A stretch of 64,000 nucleotides of DNA from DATEDA01 sp963754305 (GTDB taxonomy: Bacteria > Pseudomonadota > Gammaproteobacteria > Burkholderiales > SG8-39): positions 1 through 64,000 of the forward strand of contig CAVWFR010000002.1 of NCBI GenBank assembly GCA_963754305.1, written 5' to 3'. Below are positions 18,821 through 29,133 of the stretch, piece by piece. A program made the position numbers and the translations under genes. Each line of letters opens with the position of its first letter. The first letter of the stretch is position 1. Below the pieces are notes generated by a model, which saw only the letters and a list, made by a program, of their open reading frames with translations, was not told where the DNA came from and made no database searches.

Positions 18821-19218
18821 GGATTCTCTCCTTCTGTGACGGGCGTCAATCTCCACGCAGTGATCGCACGCGCAGTGAGGAAGGTGTAACGCTTCGGTCG
18901 CGATACACTACGATCGCAGTTCTCGAATATCGTACTCCAAGTTCCGGTCGTCGCAAGCCAATGTGCCCTCGCTCAACCAGGGCGGGCGCGTCGGTGCCGT
19001 CGAATACTTCACCGAGCAAGTGTTTCCACGAATGACTCAAGTACCCAACGTCAATTCCGGCGCATGCCCCGAAGACTCACATCAAATGACTGTTTTGGCA
19101 CGCAGGGGCTGGACCGCTACGCGGGCCTACCAAAGGCCGGCAGCAAGCGGTAGCGCACCAGGCTGATAGAGGCATACCCTAACGTCACGCCAATCAAGGC
19201 GATCTCGGGAGACGTCAC
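18821..19218. other. Divergent intergenic region between adhP and uspA
   Basis: About 400 bases that should contain both divergent promoters. I see no clear operator palindrome, RNA gene or open frame with family features. Confidence 0.5.
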
Positions 19219-19656
19219 ATGTACCAGCATATCTTGCTGCCCACCGACGGGTCGGAGCTTTCGACGCGGGCCGTCCGCGCGGGTATCCGCTTAGCGAAAT
19301 CCCTCGGCGGCCGGGTAACGGCGTTGCATACGACGCAGGAGTTCTATCCGTCCCAAATGCTCACAAACGGGATCATCGAGCGAGCGCGCGAGTATGAGAA
19401 GGAGACTAAAGAGGAGGCTGTGCGGGTGCTTGGGGCGGTCGAGGAGGCGGCACGCGAAGCGGGCGTCGCCTGCAACGCGCTCCATCGGGCCAACAATCGT
19501 CCGTGGGAGGAGATCATCAAGGTCGCGACGGAGCAAGGCTGCGACCTGATTTTCATGGCCTCGCACGGACGCAGCGGCGTCAGTGCCCTCCTCCTCGGCA
19601 GCGAGACGACCAAGGTGCTCACACACTCGAAGATCCCGGTGCTCGTAACTCGATAA
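19219..19656 (+). CDS. Universal stress protein, UspA family
   Basis: A 145-residue cytoplasmic stress protein. It begins with the family strand MYQHILLPTDGSELS and ends with the nucleotide-binding motif HGRSGVSALLLGSETTKVL followed by IPVLVTR. The G-x2-G-x9-G-S pattern is the ATP-binding version (UspFG/MJ0577-like). Such proteins bind ATP and help survival under oxidative or respiratory stress. It lies near the katG, qNOR and adhP genes. It is the last gene before the group II intron, which begins about 68 bases after its stop codon. Confidence 0.93.
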   Translation: MYQHILLPTDGSELSTRAVRAGIRLAKSLGGRVTALHTTQEFYPSQMLTNGIIERAREYEKETKEEAVRVLGAVEEAAREAGVACNALHRANNRPWEEIIKVATEQGCDLIFMASHGRSGVSALLLGSETTKVLTHSKIPVLVTR

Positions 19657-19723
19657 GGGCACTTGCCTTTGAACGTCCGCTCAACGCGCATTCTTGCGTG
19701 ACGCCGAAACGGCCGCTGATGGC

Positions 19724-20459
19724 GTGCGCCGTGATAAGGCGGCGCTTTTCCAGTGGGTGCAAGCCCCACCCGGCGACTGCAGGCCGACCCGACTACCCTA
19801 TCGGGGAAGGCTGACACGGCTGGGGGATTTGAGCAAAGCAGCACTCCCAGTGGCTGCGCCGGGGTAGTGGCGACAGCATGCACACCAGGAAAGCGCACGC
19901 AACACGGGAAGCCCCGATGGCGTGGTCGGTCGTGACGACCAACCTGAGACCGGTGACGGTCAGAGAGGGCGCTATCGGGTGGCGGAGAGGTCCGCAGTAC
20001 CGACGAAGCCGGGTAACGCCGGCGGAGGGAAGGGACCTCAGTTCAAGGCTGACGTTGAAAGTGGCGAAGTGCTGGAGATTGGGGCAACCCTAGCAAACTC
20101 CGCCAAGGCACGAGAGCCGCGGCCGGCGTCACATGCTGAAGCGAAGGAAGGACTCGGGCCCTTGGTCCGGGGAGCGGATGTCGGCCCAGGGGGTCGCATC
20201 GGCGGTTGTGACTGCTCGGCCGTGAGAATTGCAGCCAGGGACACACGGCCCTACTGTTGCTCGGTCAAGCAGAACGCGACCTTTCGTGGGCGAAAGCATG
20301 CGTCTTGTCCGAGAGCCGGATGCGGGAGATCTGCACGTCCGGTTCGATGAGCGGGATGTGGAAACGGAGCTACGGTGAGGTTACTCGGGCACTGCCAGAC
20401 GAAAGGGGCGGCAACAGACAAACCGGACCTACTGCCACCGCGCCACATCTCGACTCTAC
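19724..20459 (+). ncRNA. Group II intron RNA, without a reverse transcriptase
   Basis: The sequence starts with the group II 5' signature GTGCG. Domain V lies at 20313-20345: an 8-bp lower stem (GAGCCGGA with TCCGGTTC) contains the catalytic AGC triad. The two-base CG bulge and a short upper stem (TGCGG with CTGCA) are also present. About 590 bases of GC-rich structured sequence precede it, enough for domains I-IV but with no maturase or reverse transcriptase frame. The 3' end is uncertain; CGACTCTAC ends the AY-type boundary I favour, which leaves a long stretch after domain V. Mobility would need a maturase supplied in trans. The 5' end is firmer than the 3' end. Confidence 0.72.
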
Positions 20460-20749
20460 CGGTCAGCGACGGTCAGCCGAAGGGCTCAAGTCGACCCGTT
20501 GCTGCCGTCGGGCTCGAAAGAAGCGGACCTTGGCGGACTTCGCTGCGCGGCCAGACGCGGACGTTCAGGCGATCAAGCGTGCCGCTGCGTATACCGTCCG
20601 CCGATTTTGATCAGGCGGTGACGTCAGTGCCTCGTAGTCAACTTGCAGCTTGAGCGTTCGACCTCGTATCGGCGTGAGGTCATCCACGGCAACGGGCGAT
20701 GGCGCTTCCCACACACTTGCCTACAAAGAAATGGGGCTTGGGACGTGGC

Positions 20750-21841
20750 TCAGCCGGAAGTCCTGCGGCCGAAACCTGCCTCGCGAGCCTGCACAATCGC
20801 TTGGGCGCGGCTCTTGATCCCGAGCTTGCTGAGAATGGTTGACAGGTGGTTACGTGCGGTTCGCTCGCTGATGCCAAGCCGCGCCCCGATCGTGCCATTG
20901 TCGAGACCCTGCGCAACCAGTTCCAGGACTTCGCACTCGCGCGGAGTGAGCACGTCGAGCGGAAATTGCGACCCGGCAGCGGGCTTGGTCGGCGGCGACG
21001 GCAGGAAATCATCGATCGCCTCGACGAGTTGCTGCCACGCCGGCTCGGTATCTAGGAGCAAATGGTTGCGGCTCTCGAGCGGAACGAAACGGGCGCCGGG
21101 AATGAGGCCCGCGACCGACCGGCCCTTCTCGAACGGGATGATCGAGTCCTCTCGCGCGTGCAGCACGAGCGTCGGGCAGTGGATTTTCGACAAGATCTCC
21201 CGCACGTCGATCTGGAAGAAAGTCCGCAGCAACGCGACGGCGTCGGCCGGGGACGTCGTCCGGCGCACCAGATCATTGAACGACCGAAATTGCTCGGCGG
21301 ACGCGTCCGGCATGTGCAGCGACGTGAAGAACTGGCCGAACGCCGGGGTGTCGTTGGGCCAGCCGAGCTGGATCACCTTGAGCCGGGTCTCGGCCTCCTC
21401 GACCTGCTCTGGGCTCGCGCCGCGCGTCAGCCGCCCGTGAGTCTGCGACCCGTAGAGGACGAGATGGCTCACCTGCTCCGGGCGGCGCACCGCGTACGTC
21501 ATGCCGATCGCCGAACCGGCCGCCATTCCGAATAAAACGAACTGATCGAAGCCGGTCGCCTCGATCACCGCCTCGAAATCTTCGACGAGCTTCTCAAAGG
21601 AGAATTCGACCGCCTCCCGGTCCGACAGGCCGCAGCCGCGCAAATCGTAGCGGACGAGCGTGTGGCGTCGCGTCAGCATGGAGAGCCAAGGACGCCAGAC
21701 GGGGCTGTCCCAGTCGAGCTTGAGGTGGTGCACCCAAAACGCGGCCCAAACTAGCGGCGGACCGGCGCCGCTGGTCGCATACGCGATCCGCGTGCCGTCG
21801 CGGCTCGCGCAGAAGCGTATCTGTTGCCCAGGTTGGGACAT
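20750..21841 (-). CDS. Alpha/beta-hydrolase-like domain fused to a LuxR-type DNA-binding domain
   Basis: A 363-residue putative regulator. Residues 1-285 or so have an alpha/beta-hydrolase fold: RYDLRGCGLSD, the nucleophile-elbow region LFGMAAGSAIG, LHAREDSIIPFEKG with the acid, and SRNHLLL with the His. The C-terminal 65 residues are a LuxR/GerE helix-turn-helix (LTPRECEVLELVAQGLDNGT, then ERTARNHLSTILSKLGI). At the nucleophile elbow the expected Ser is Ala (GMAAG), so catalysis is doubtful and the domain may serve as a ligand sensor. It lies just downstream of an FAD monooxygenase on the same strand and may regulate that pathway. Confidence 0.87.
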   Translation of the reverse strand: MSQPGQQIRFCASRDGTRIAYATSGAGPPLVWAAFWVHHLKLDWDSPVWRPWLSMLTRRHTLVRYDLRGCGLSDREAVEFSFEKLVEDFEAVIEATGFDQFVLFGMAAGSAIGMTYAVRRPEQVSHLVLYGSQTHGRLTRGASPEQVEEAETRLKVIQLGWPNDTPAFGQFFTSLHMPDASAEQFRSFNDLVRRTTSPADAVALLRTFFQIDVREILSKIHCPTLVLHAREDSIIPFEKGRSVAGLIPGARFVPLESRNHLLLDTEPAWQQLVEAIDDFLPSPPTKPAAGSQFPLDVLTPRECEVLELVAQGLDNGTIGARLGISERTARNHLSTILSKLGIKSRAQAIVQAREAGFGRRTSG

Positions 21842-21929
21842 GAGATCCGGTCAGGAGTCTGCGCACAATCATAGCGGATGGGAATCGCTGACACACGGAG
21901 GGTATGTAACGAGCGCTCGCGTCGATGCG

Positions 21930-23144
21930 CTAAGCGACGGCGGCGCTGATCGACTTTCCGTCGATCACGCCGGCAGCGCCCCACTCGCGCAGGATGGTTT
22001 GCAGCCCGCCGGGCGGTCTGCGTTGCGCATCGAGATAGGCGCCGAGACGGCGTCCGCGCGCGACGAGCAGGCTGCCGACTCGCCGCCGCTCGCGGTCATA
22101 CCGCTCGAGCGCCGCCGCGACGTCGCCGGCTGACGCCGCGAGCGCATCGGTGAGCCCCTGTGCGTCGAGAGCCGCCTTGGTGACCCCCATGCCGACGTGC
22201 GGCCGCGCGACGAAGGCGGCGTCCCCCAGTAGCACGACCCTGCCGAACACGATCCGCGGCGAATCGAGATCGAAGATGGCCTGAAGAATGGGTTGTGGTG
22301 CCTGCGCGACCAGCGCGGCGATCTGCGGCGCAAGCCGGGCCTCGGCCTGCTCCTTCAAATCGCTGATGAGCTCGGGCCGGATCAGCGGCGGGGGGATCGA
22401 GATGCCGTGGCGGCGCCCGCTCGCGTCGGTGCACAGCTGGGGCAACGTGCTCTTGTAGTCGACCGGCCGGACCCAGACGAATTGACAGCGGCGACCGCAC
22501 CGACGGGTGTCGTCCTCAGGCGCGCTCGGAACTGAGAACGCCACCTCGCCGTCCAGGAAGCAGAAGGCCATGTGATGGAAGATCAGGTCGTGCAGCGCGG
22601 CTGGCGCGTCGCCTTCCTCCACCATGCCGCGCCAGTGGACGTAACCGGCATAGCGAGGCTCGAGCTCCGGCATGAGCAACCGGCGGACGGTGGAACGAAC
22701 GCCATCCGCACCGATCAGCAAGTCTCCCTCGGCGCGCGAGCCGTCGGCGAATACGGCGGTGACGCTCCGCGCCTCCTGCTCGAATCGCTCGAGCTGCACT
22801 CCCGAGCGGTGGCATTGCGCGGGGAGCGAGTTCTTCAGCGCCCGATAGATGCGGTCCCAAGCGCTGGCGATTCCGCGCAGCGGCACCTCGCAAGCGACGT
22901 TGCCGCTGCGGTCGAGAGCGATGCGCGAGCGCACCTCGACCCCGATCGAGTCGTCGGCGCAGATACCGATCCGCCGCATGACCGCGAAAAGCTCTTCATG
23001 GATGCCGAGGCCGGCTCCCCGACCTGCCAGATCGCCACGGGCGCGTTCGAATACGGTGACCTCCCACCCGATGGTGCGCAGCAGGTTCGCCACAAACAAC
23101 CCGCTCACCGATCCGCCAATCACCAGGGCACGCGGCCGATCCAA
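21930..23144 (-). CDS. FAD-dependent aromatic monooxygenase, 2,6-dihydroxypyridine hydroxylase-like
   Basis: A 404-residue class A flavin monooxygenase. The FAD Rossmann motif is ALVIGGSVSGLFVANLL at the N-terminus. The DG motif appears as LLIGADGVRSTVRR and the second FAD motif as VVLLGDAAFVARPHVGMGV. The HWRGMVEE segment and a C-terminal helix resemble 2,6-dihydroxypyridine 3-monooxygenases. No ATG fits the N-terminus; a TTG with GGAGGAGCAAG just upstream is the best start and was chosen. It follows a Bug receptor gene by 55 bases on the same strand. Likely role: ring hydroxylation in catabolism of an N-heterocycle or phenol; the substrate is inferred from similarity only. Confidence 0.85.
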   Translation of the reverse strand: MDRPRALVIGGSVSGLFVANLLRTIGWEVTVFERARGDLAGRGAGLGIHEELFAVMRRIGICADDSIGVEVRSRIALDRSGNVACEVPLRGIASAWDRIYRALKNSLPAQCHRSGVQLERFEQEARSVTAVFADGSRAEGDLLIGADGVRSTVRRLLMPELEPRYAGYVHWRGMVEEGDAPAALHDLIFHHMAFCFLDGEVAFSVPSAPEDDTRRCGRRCQFVWVRPVDYKSTLPQLCTDASGRRHGISIPPPLIRPELISDLKEQAEARLAPQIAALVAQAPQPILQAIFDLDSPRIVFGRVVLLGDAAFVARPHVGMGVTKAALDAQGLTDALAASAGDVAAALERYDRERRRVGSLLVARGRRLGAYLDAQRRPPGGLQTILREWGAAGVIDGKSISAAVA

Positions 23145-23199
23145 CTTGCTCCTCCATCGTGTTGGCACGCCTAAGTCTCGGTTACGAATTTCACCGCAA

Positions 23200-24168
23200 T
23201 CAATCCGGTTTGATGCCCGACTCGTCAATGAGCTTCGCCCACTTTGGTATCTCGGTTTTGATGATTGTGGCGAACTCGTCGGGCGAGTTGCCGATGGTCG
23301 CTAAGCCAAGCTCGGCAAATCTGGCGCTCACCTCGGCCAACGCGAGCACCTTGACGGTTTCGAGATGGAGTTTGCGGACGATCGCCGCAGGGGTTCCGGC
23401 CGGGGCGAACAAGCCGTTCCACGACGTAACCTCGAAGCTCGGAAAGCCCGATTCGGCAATGGTCGGTAGCTCGGCGACCGTCGACGAGCGCCTCGGCGAG
23501 GTCACCGCGAGCGCGCGCAACTTCCCTTCTCGCACCGCGGGCAAGACCACCGACGGGGGACCGAACATCATCGTGACGCGCCCGGCAAGTAGGTCCGGCA
23601 TCGCCGAGACGGCGCCTTTGTAGGGAATATGCCGAATGTCGAGGCTTGCCGTGGACTTGAACAACTCTGCGGCTAGGTGAGGGGCACTGCCGCTGCCGCC
23701 GGAAGCGAACGTGAGCCCGCCAGGCTGCGTTTTGGCCAGGGCGACCAACTCCTGGACGCTCTTCGCCGGCACCACGTTGTGCACGACCAAGATGGTCGAC
23801 CACGCAGTGACCTGCGTGACCGGCACGAAATCTTTCACCGGGTCATACGCCAGCTTATACAGGCTCGGATTAACGACGATCTGCGCGTTTCCGGCGAGTG
23901 CCAGCGTATAGCCGTCGGGCGCCGCCTTCGCCACGCGCTCTGTCGCGATATTGCCGCCGGCGCCGGCAACGTTGTCGACCACGACCGGCGTTCCCAGCGA
24001 CCCGGAAAGTTTTTGGCCGATCTGGCGCGCGACGATGTCCAGCCCACTGCCGGGCGGGAAACCGACGACGATGCGGATCGGTTTTTCGGGGTAAGCCGTT
24101 TGCTCGGTCGCATCGGCCACGGTCACTATTGCTGACACGGCAAGCATCACACCAAGCATCTGCTTCAT
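23200..24168 (-). CDS. Bug/TctC-family solute-binding protein
   Basis: A 322-residue periplasmic receptor. A signal peptide (MKQMLGVMLAVSAIVTVADA) is followed by YPEKPIRIVVGFPPGSGLD, a variant of the family ligand loop with GS in place of GG. VDNVAGAGGNIA and the ELPTIAESGFPSFEV segment are conserved family features. The ATG has GAGGGGCC upstream. It is first in a unit with the FAD monooxygenase and the LuxR-type protein, suggesting that it binds the aromatic substrate or a related acid. Confidence 0.92.
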   Translation of the reverse strand: MKQMLGVMLAVSAIVTVADATEQTAYPEKPIRIVVGFPPGSGLDIVARQIGQKLSGSLGTPVVVDNVAGAGGNIATERVAKAAPDGYTLALAGNAQIVVNPSLYKLAYDPVKDFVPVTQVTAWSTILVVHNVVPAKSVQELVALAKTQPGGLTFASGGSGSAPHLAAELFKSTASLDIRHIPYKGAVSAMPDLLAGRVTMMFGPPSVVLPAVREGKLRALAVTSPRRSSTVAELPTIAESGFPSFEVTSWNGLFAPAGTPAAIVRKLHLETVKVLALAEVSARFAELGLATIGNSPDEFATIIKTEIPKWAKLIDESGIKPD

Positions 24169-24616
24169 TGGCCCCTCCTCGCGTCGAGACAGCGATTCAA
24201 CGACTTCAATGGCGACGATTGTGCAAGGAACGCCCGCGCATGTCTTGAGCCAGCGGTACCGTTTATCAGCGTGACATTGGGGCAAACAGTCGCGACACGC
24301 CGCTAAAGTGACCGCGGTCTGGGTCAGATGTCACGCACCTTGCGGGCGGAGGCGTGCCGCTTGTGAATCCCTGTCAGGTTCTATCGCTTGCTCGCGGTTG
24401 GCTCTCTCGGCTGTTCTCTGCAATCGCCGAGCGTCTCCTTAGGGCCGATTGCGCCGTCGAACGACTGCCTTCGGCGACTTGGCTGTACAGCTGCTCTTGG
24501 CCGTACAGCGAAGTCCGCGAACGTCTGCTTCTCAAGCGCGTGACAGGCAGCAACAGGTCGGCTACCGACCCTTGCCCATCCGGTCCAGCCCAGGCGACCA
24601 GACTCAAACGACCCAG
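24169..24616. other. Intergenic, no gene seen
   Basis: About 450 bases between a Bug gene and the luciferase-like oxidoreductase. It should contain the promoter of the Bug/monooxygenase unit. No RNA gene, repeat or open frame with family features was recognised. Confidence 0.5.
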
Positions 24617-25579
24617 CTAGCTCTTCGGCACCAGCGGTACTACTTGCGCCACGAAGCGCTCCATCGCGGAGAGCGACTCAGCGAGCGTGGACCGGGCGAA
24701 GTTGAACAGCAGGTCGCTCACACCCAGCGCGCGGAACGCAGCGATGTCGCGTGCGACGTCGGCATCGCTGCCCGTGAACACTCGCCGTTGTCCGTCGTCG
24801 AGCTTGAGCGTCTCACCCTCCTTGTACCAGGAGGCCCAGTAGGCGAGGGCGATGCTGTCCGGGTCGCGCTGTGCGCGTTTGGCTTCCTCGCGCAAGCCGG
24901 CGACCGCTTGCGCATAGCGCTCCACCGTATCGAGGGGATATTGCGGATTGGCGCCGATCGGATACCAGGCATCTCCCAGCGCCACGACGCGGCGCCGCGC
25001 CGCCGGGCTCTCGCCGCCGATCCACAATGGCGGGTGCGGCTTTTGCACCGGCTTCGGCAGGAAGCTGATGTCGGCGAAGCGGGTGTAGCGGCCCTCGAAG
25101 CGCGGATCGTCCTGCGTCCATAACGTCTTGAACGCACGCAGGTACTCGTCGGTGACCTTGCCGCGCTCGGAGAACGGCGGCGCACCCACCGCCTGGAACT
25201 CCTCGTCCATCCAGCCGGCGCCGACACCCACCACCACGCGTCCCTGCGATAGCACATCGATGGTGGCCAGCGCTTTGGCCGTGAACACCGGTGGCCGATG
25301 CGGCACGACCATCACCGACGTCAGCAGCCGAATCTTCCGGGTGGCGGCAGCGAGAAACGCCAGCACCGCGAGCTGCTCCAGGCAGTCGCCGTCCGCAGCG
25401 CCCACCATCTTGCGTTCGGCGTTGTACGGATAGGGCGATGCGATCTTGCGCGGGATGACGATGTGGTCCGACAGTGCGAGGTAGGCGAAGCCGAGCTCTT
25501 CACCGCGCTTGGCGAGGGCAAGCACGCTTTCCTGGGTCGCGAGCGGGCCACGCGTCGGGATGCTGAAGCCGAAGTTCAT
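24617..25579 (-). CDS. Luciferase-like flavin- or F420-dependent oxidoreductase (LLM class)
   Basis: A 320-residue TIM-barrel oxidoreductase of the bacterial luciferase family. The start MNFGFSIPTRGPLA is typical, followed by GFAYLALSDHIVIP, then LTSVMVVPHRPP and VLSQGRVVVGVGAGWMDEEF, the most conserved block. LPKPVQKPHPPLWIGG is also characteristic. The subgroup is often named as F420-dependent, although beta-proteobacterial members may use FMN. The start is uncertain: an ATG eight codons upstream is also open and neither has a strong ribosome site. It stands alone upstream of nothing obvious; the substrate is unknown. Confidence 0.87.
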   Translation of the reverse strand: MNFGFSIPTRGPLATQESVLALAKRGEELGFAYLALSDHIVIPRKIASPYPYNAERKMVGAADGDCLEQLAVLAFLAAATRKIRLLTSVMVVPHRPPVFTAKALATIDVLSQGRVVVGVGAGWMDEEFQAVGAPPFSERGKVTDEYLRAFKTLWTQDDPRFEGRYTRFADISFLPKPVQKPHPPLWIGGESPAARRRVVALGDAWYPIGANPQYPLDTVERYAQAVAGLREEAKRAQRDPDSIALAYWASWYKEGETLKLDDGQRRVFTGSDADVARDIAAFRALGVSDLLFNFARSTLAESLSAMERFVAQVVPLVPKS

Positions 25580-25724
25580 GCGGGCAGGTCCGGAATGTTT
25601 CATCAAGGAGATCCGGGCTAGTGTAGCTGCAGCTCGGATAGTTGGTGTCCGTCGTTCCGGGCGCGGGCGGACCGCGCCCGACGGCCACCATCCCCCGGAG
25701 CCGGAAGCCCGGTGTCGACCCCCG

Positions 25725-26415
<691 letters not shown>

Positions 26416-26429
<14 letters not shown>

Positions 26430-27216
26430 GGGCGTATCGTTCGCCGAGGTAGGCGCGGATCACCTCCGGGTCGCGCTGGATCTCGGCCGGCGTGCCGCTC
26501 GCGATGATGCGGCCCTGGTTCAGACACACGATGCGGTCGGATACGCCCATCACCATCTTCATGTCGTGCTCGACCAGCAGCACGGTGATGCCGAGCGCCC
26601 GGATCTCCGCGAGCTTCGCCATGAAGCTCGCGGTCTCGACTGCGTTCATGCCCGACACCGGCTCGTCGAGCAGCACGAGCTGCGGCCGCGCGGCGAGCGC
26701 CACCGCGATCTCGAGCAGGCGCTGCTCGCCGTAGGGGAGGGCGCTGCCCAGCTCGAGCGCGCGTGCGCTCAAGCCCACGAACTCGAGGATCCGGCGCGCC
26801 TCGGCCTCGAGGACGCGCTCCTCGCGCGCGACCGAGGGCAGGCCGAGCATGATCGCGAGCGGCCGCTGCTTCGAGCGCAGATGAAGCCCGATCAGGATGT
26901 TCTCGAGCACGCTGCGCCCGCCGAAGACGCTCGTCTTCTGGAAGGTTCGCACCAGCCCCAGCTCGGCGATGCGGTTCGGCTTCAGGCCGTTCAGGCGCGC
27001 GCCGCGGAACCGGATCTCGCCCGCGCTCGGCGCGAGATAACCGGTAATGGCGTTGAACGCCGTGGTCTTTCCCGCGCCGTTCGGCCCGATGAGGGAAAGG
27101 ACCTCGCCTTCCCTCACCTCGAAGGTCACGGCGTCGACCGCGACCAGTCCGCCGAAGCGGATCGAGAGTCCCTCGACGCTGAGGAACGCGCCTCGACCCG
27201 CCGCTACGCTCGTCAT
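26416..27216 (-). CDS. livG: Branched-chain amino acid ABC transporter ATP-binding protein LivG
   Basis: A 266-residue cytoplasmic ATPase. Walker A is GPNGAGKTT, the signature-like region is LPYGEQRLLEIA and Walker B is LVLLDEPVSGMN. The SVFGGRSVLENILIGLH insertion distinguishes LivG from LivF. The ATG overlaps the livM stop codon by four bases (ATGA), showing translational coupling. The open frame continues far upstream in the wrong context; the start shown is set by that overlap and by homology to MTSVAAGRGAFLSVEGL. Confidence 0.93.
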
Positions 27217-28235
27217 GCGCTCGCCTTGACGGCGGCGGCGGCGTCGCTGCGGCGCCGCTGCCACCACTGCCGCACCGCCGGCACGATCCCCGCGGGCAGG
27301 AAGTACAGGACGAGGATCATGAGCACGCCATAGACGATCCACTGCACCTCGGGCCGGATCGCGAACGCGCGCAGCGTCTCGGGCAGCAGGCCGAAGATCA
27401 GCCCGCCGACGATCGGGCCGGCGAGCGTGCCCTTCCCGCCGGTGATGACCATGATCACCATCGTCACGGTGTAGATGAACAGGAACACGTCGGGATCGAC
27501 GATGCGGATGTAGTGCGCGTAGAGCGCGCCCGCCGCGCCCGCCATTGCGGCCGAAACGACCGTGGTGAGCACGAGGTAGCGGGTCACGTCGATGCCGACC
27601 GAGGTCGCGAGCGGCTCGTTCTCCCGGAGGGCGATCATGGCGCGGCCGGCGCGCGAGTGAACGAGCCGGCGGACCAGGATGTACGAGACGACCGCGACGC
27701 TCAAGACCAGCCAGTAGTTCTCCGGCTTCTTCCAGAAGGCGTGCGCGCCGACTCCCGGCAGCCACAGGGTGAGCGGCGGGATGTTGTTCAGCGCCATCGG
27801 CCCCTGCGTCAGCTCGACCCAGTTCACCGCGACCAGCCGCATCACCTCGGCGAAGCTGATCGACACGATCACGAAGTACGCGCCGCGCACCCGGAACGAG
27901 ATCTTCCCGATGAACCACCCGAACGCACCCGACACCAGGACCGCCGCGAGCATTCCGCACCACACCGGCTTCGGGTCCAGGGCGAGCACGACCCCCGGCG
28001 CGAGCTGCACGTTGAGCCCGAGCGAGACGAGCGCGCTCGCGTACGCGCCGATGCCGAAGAACGCGACGTGCCCGAGCGAGAGCTGCCCGGCGTAGCCGAG
28101 GAGCAGGTTGAGGCTCATCGCCGCGACGATGAAGATGCCGGTGACGACCAGGATGTGCAGCACGTACTGGTCCGTCATCCAGAGCGGAATCGAGCAGAGG
28201 CAACCCACCCAAAGCGTGGTCAGGCCGGTCTTCAC
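27213..28235 (-). CDS. livM: Branched-chain amino acid ABC transporter permease LivM
   Basis: A 340-residue inner-membrane permease with about ten hydrophobic segments. The core motif is AAMSLNLLLGYAGQLSLGHVAFFGIGAYASAL region (typical LivM LLxGYxGQxSxGHxxFxGxGAY). The EAA-like loop RAMIALRENEPLATSVGID is seen near the middle. It begins with GTG overlapping the livH stop codon (GTGA) and ends overlapping livG, so all three are translationally coupled. It pairs with LivH to form the channel. Confidence 0.93.
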   Translation of the reverse strand: MKTGLTTLWVGCLCSIPLWMTDQYVLHILVVTGIFIVAAMSLNLLLGYAGQLSLGHVAFFGIGAYASALVSLGLNVQLAPGVVLALDPKPVWCGMLAAVLVSGAFGWFIGKISFRVRGAYFVIVSISFAEVMRLVAVNWVELTQGPMALNNIPPLTLWLPGVGAHAFWKKPENYWLVLSVAVVSYILVRRLVHSRAGRAMIALRENEPLATSVGIDVTRYLVLTTVVSAAMAGAAGALYAHYIRIVDPDVFLFIYTVTMVIMVITGGKGTLAGPIVGGLIFGLLPETLRAFAIRPEVQWIVYGVLMILVLYFLPAGIVPAVRQWWQRRRSDAAAAVKASA

Positions 28236-29104
28236 CCGATGCGCTCCTTCTGGGCGACGAGCCCGGTCGGCCTGAAGACGAGGATCAGGATGATCAGCAG
28301 GAACCCCATGGCGTCGCGGTAGCCCGAGGAGATGTAGCCGGCGCCGAGCTCTTCGACCAGGGCGAGGATGAACCCGCCGACCGTCGCACCGACGATGTTG
28401 CCGAGCCCGCCCAGGATGACGACGGCGAACGCCTTGGCTGCGGCGAGATCGCCCATCGTCGGATAGACGACGAAGACCGGCCCGAGGAGCGCGCCGGCCG
28501 CCGCGGCGAGACCGGACCCGAGCGCGAAGGTCGCGGTATGGATCGTGCCGATCTGGATGCCCATCAGCGCCGCGGTGTCGCGGTCCTGGAACGTCGCGCG
28601 CATGGCCTTGCCGAGCCGGGTGTGGTTGATCAGCGCGTACGTCCCGGCGATCAGCGCGAGCGCGACGGCGAAGACGAAGACCCGGTTCCACGCCACCGAC
28701 ACCGCGCCGATCACGAGCGGCGCCGCCGGAAACGGGTTGTCGATCGACTTGGCGACGCCGGTCCAGGCGAGCTGCTCGGCGTTCTGCAGCGCGATCCAGG
28801 CGCCGATCATGACCAGCATGGTCGTGTCGATGTCGGCGCCGCGGAGCTTGCGCAGGAGCAGGAACTCGATCGCCGCGCCGAGCGCCACCCCGAGCACGAC
28901 CGCGAGCACGAGCGCGACGAAGAAGTTCGCGCCGGTGAGCATCACGAACATGTACATCATGTACGCGCCGAACGCGTACAGCTCGCCGTGCGTGAAGTTC
29001 ACGACTCTCATGATCCCGAAGATCAGCGTCAGGCCGATCCCGAGCAGCGCATAGGTGCCGCCGAGCATCAGCGCGTTCAGGCCGTGCTGCAGCAACTGGT
29101 CCAA
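28232..29104 (-). CDS. livH: Branched-chain amino acid ABC transporter permease LivH
   Basis: A 290-residue inner-membrane permease. The N-terminus NALMLGGTYALLGIGLTLIF and the FTHGELYAFGAYMMYM motif are family hallmarks. KAMRATFQDRDTAALMGI is the conserved cytoplasmic loop and ILGGLGNIVGATVGGFI the C-terminal signature. It is separated from livK by a GC-rich stem-loop and coupled to livM by overlap. It forms the membrane channel together with LivM. Confidence 0.93.
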   Translation of the reverse strand: MDQLLQHGLNALMLGGTYALLGIGLTLIFGIMRVVNFTHGELYAFGAYMMYMFVMLTGANFFVALVLAVVLGVALGAAIEFLLLRKLRGADIDTTMLVMIGAWIALQNAEQLAWTGVAKSIDNPFPAAPLVIGAVSVAWNRVFVFAVALALIAGTYALINHTRLGKAMRATFQDRDTAALMGIQIGTIHTATFALGSGLAAAAGALLGPVFVVYPTMGDLAAAKAFAVVILGGLGNIVGATVGGFILALVEELGAGYISSGYRDAMGFLLIILILVFRPTGLVAQKERIG

Positions 29105-29133
29105 GCCTCAGACTCCGAAAACGGGCCGCGGCC

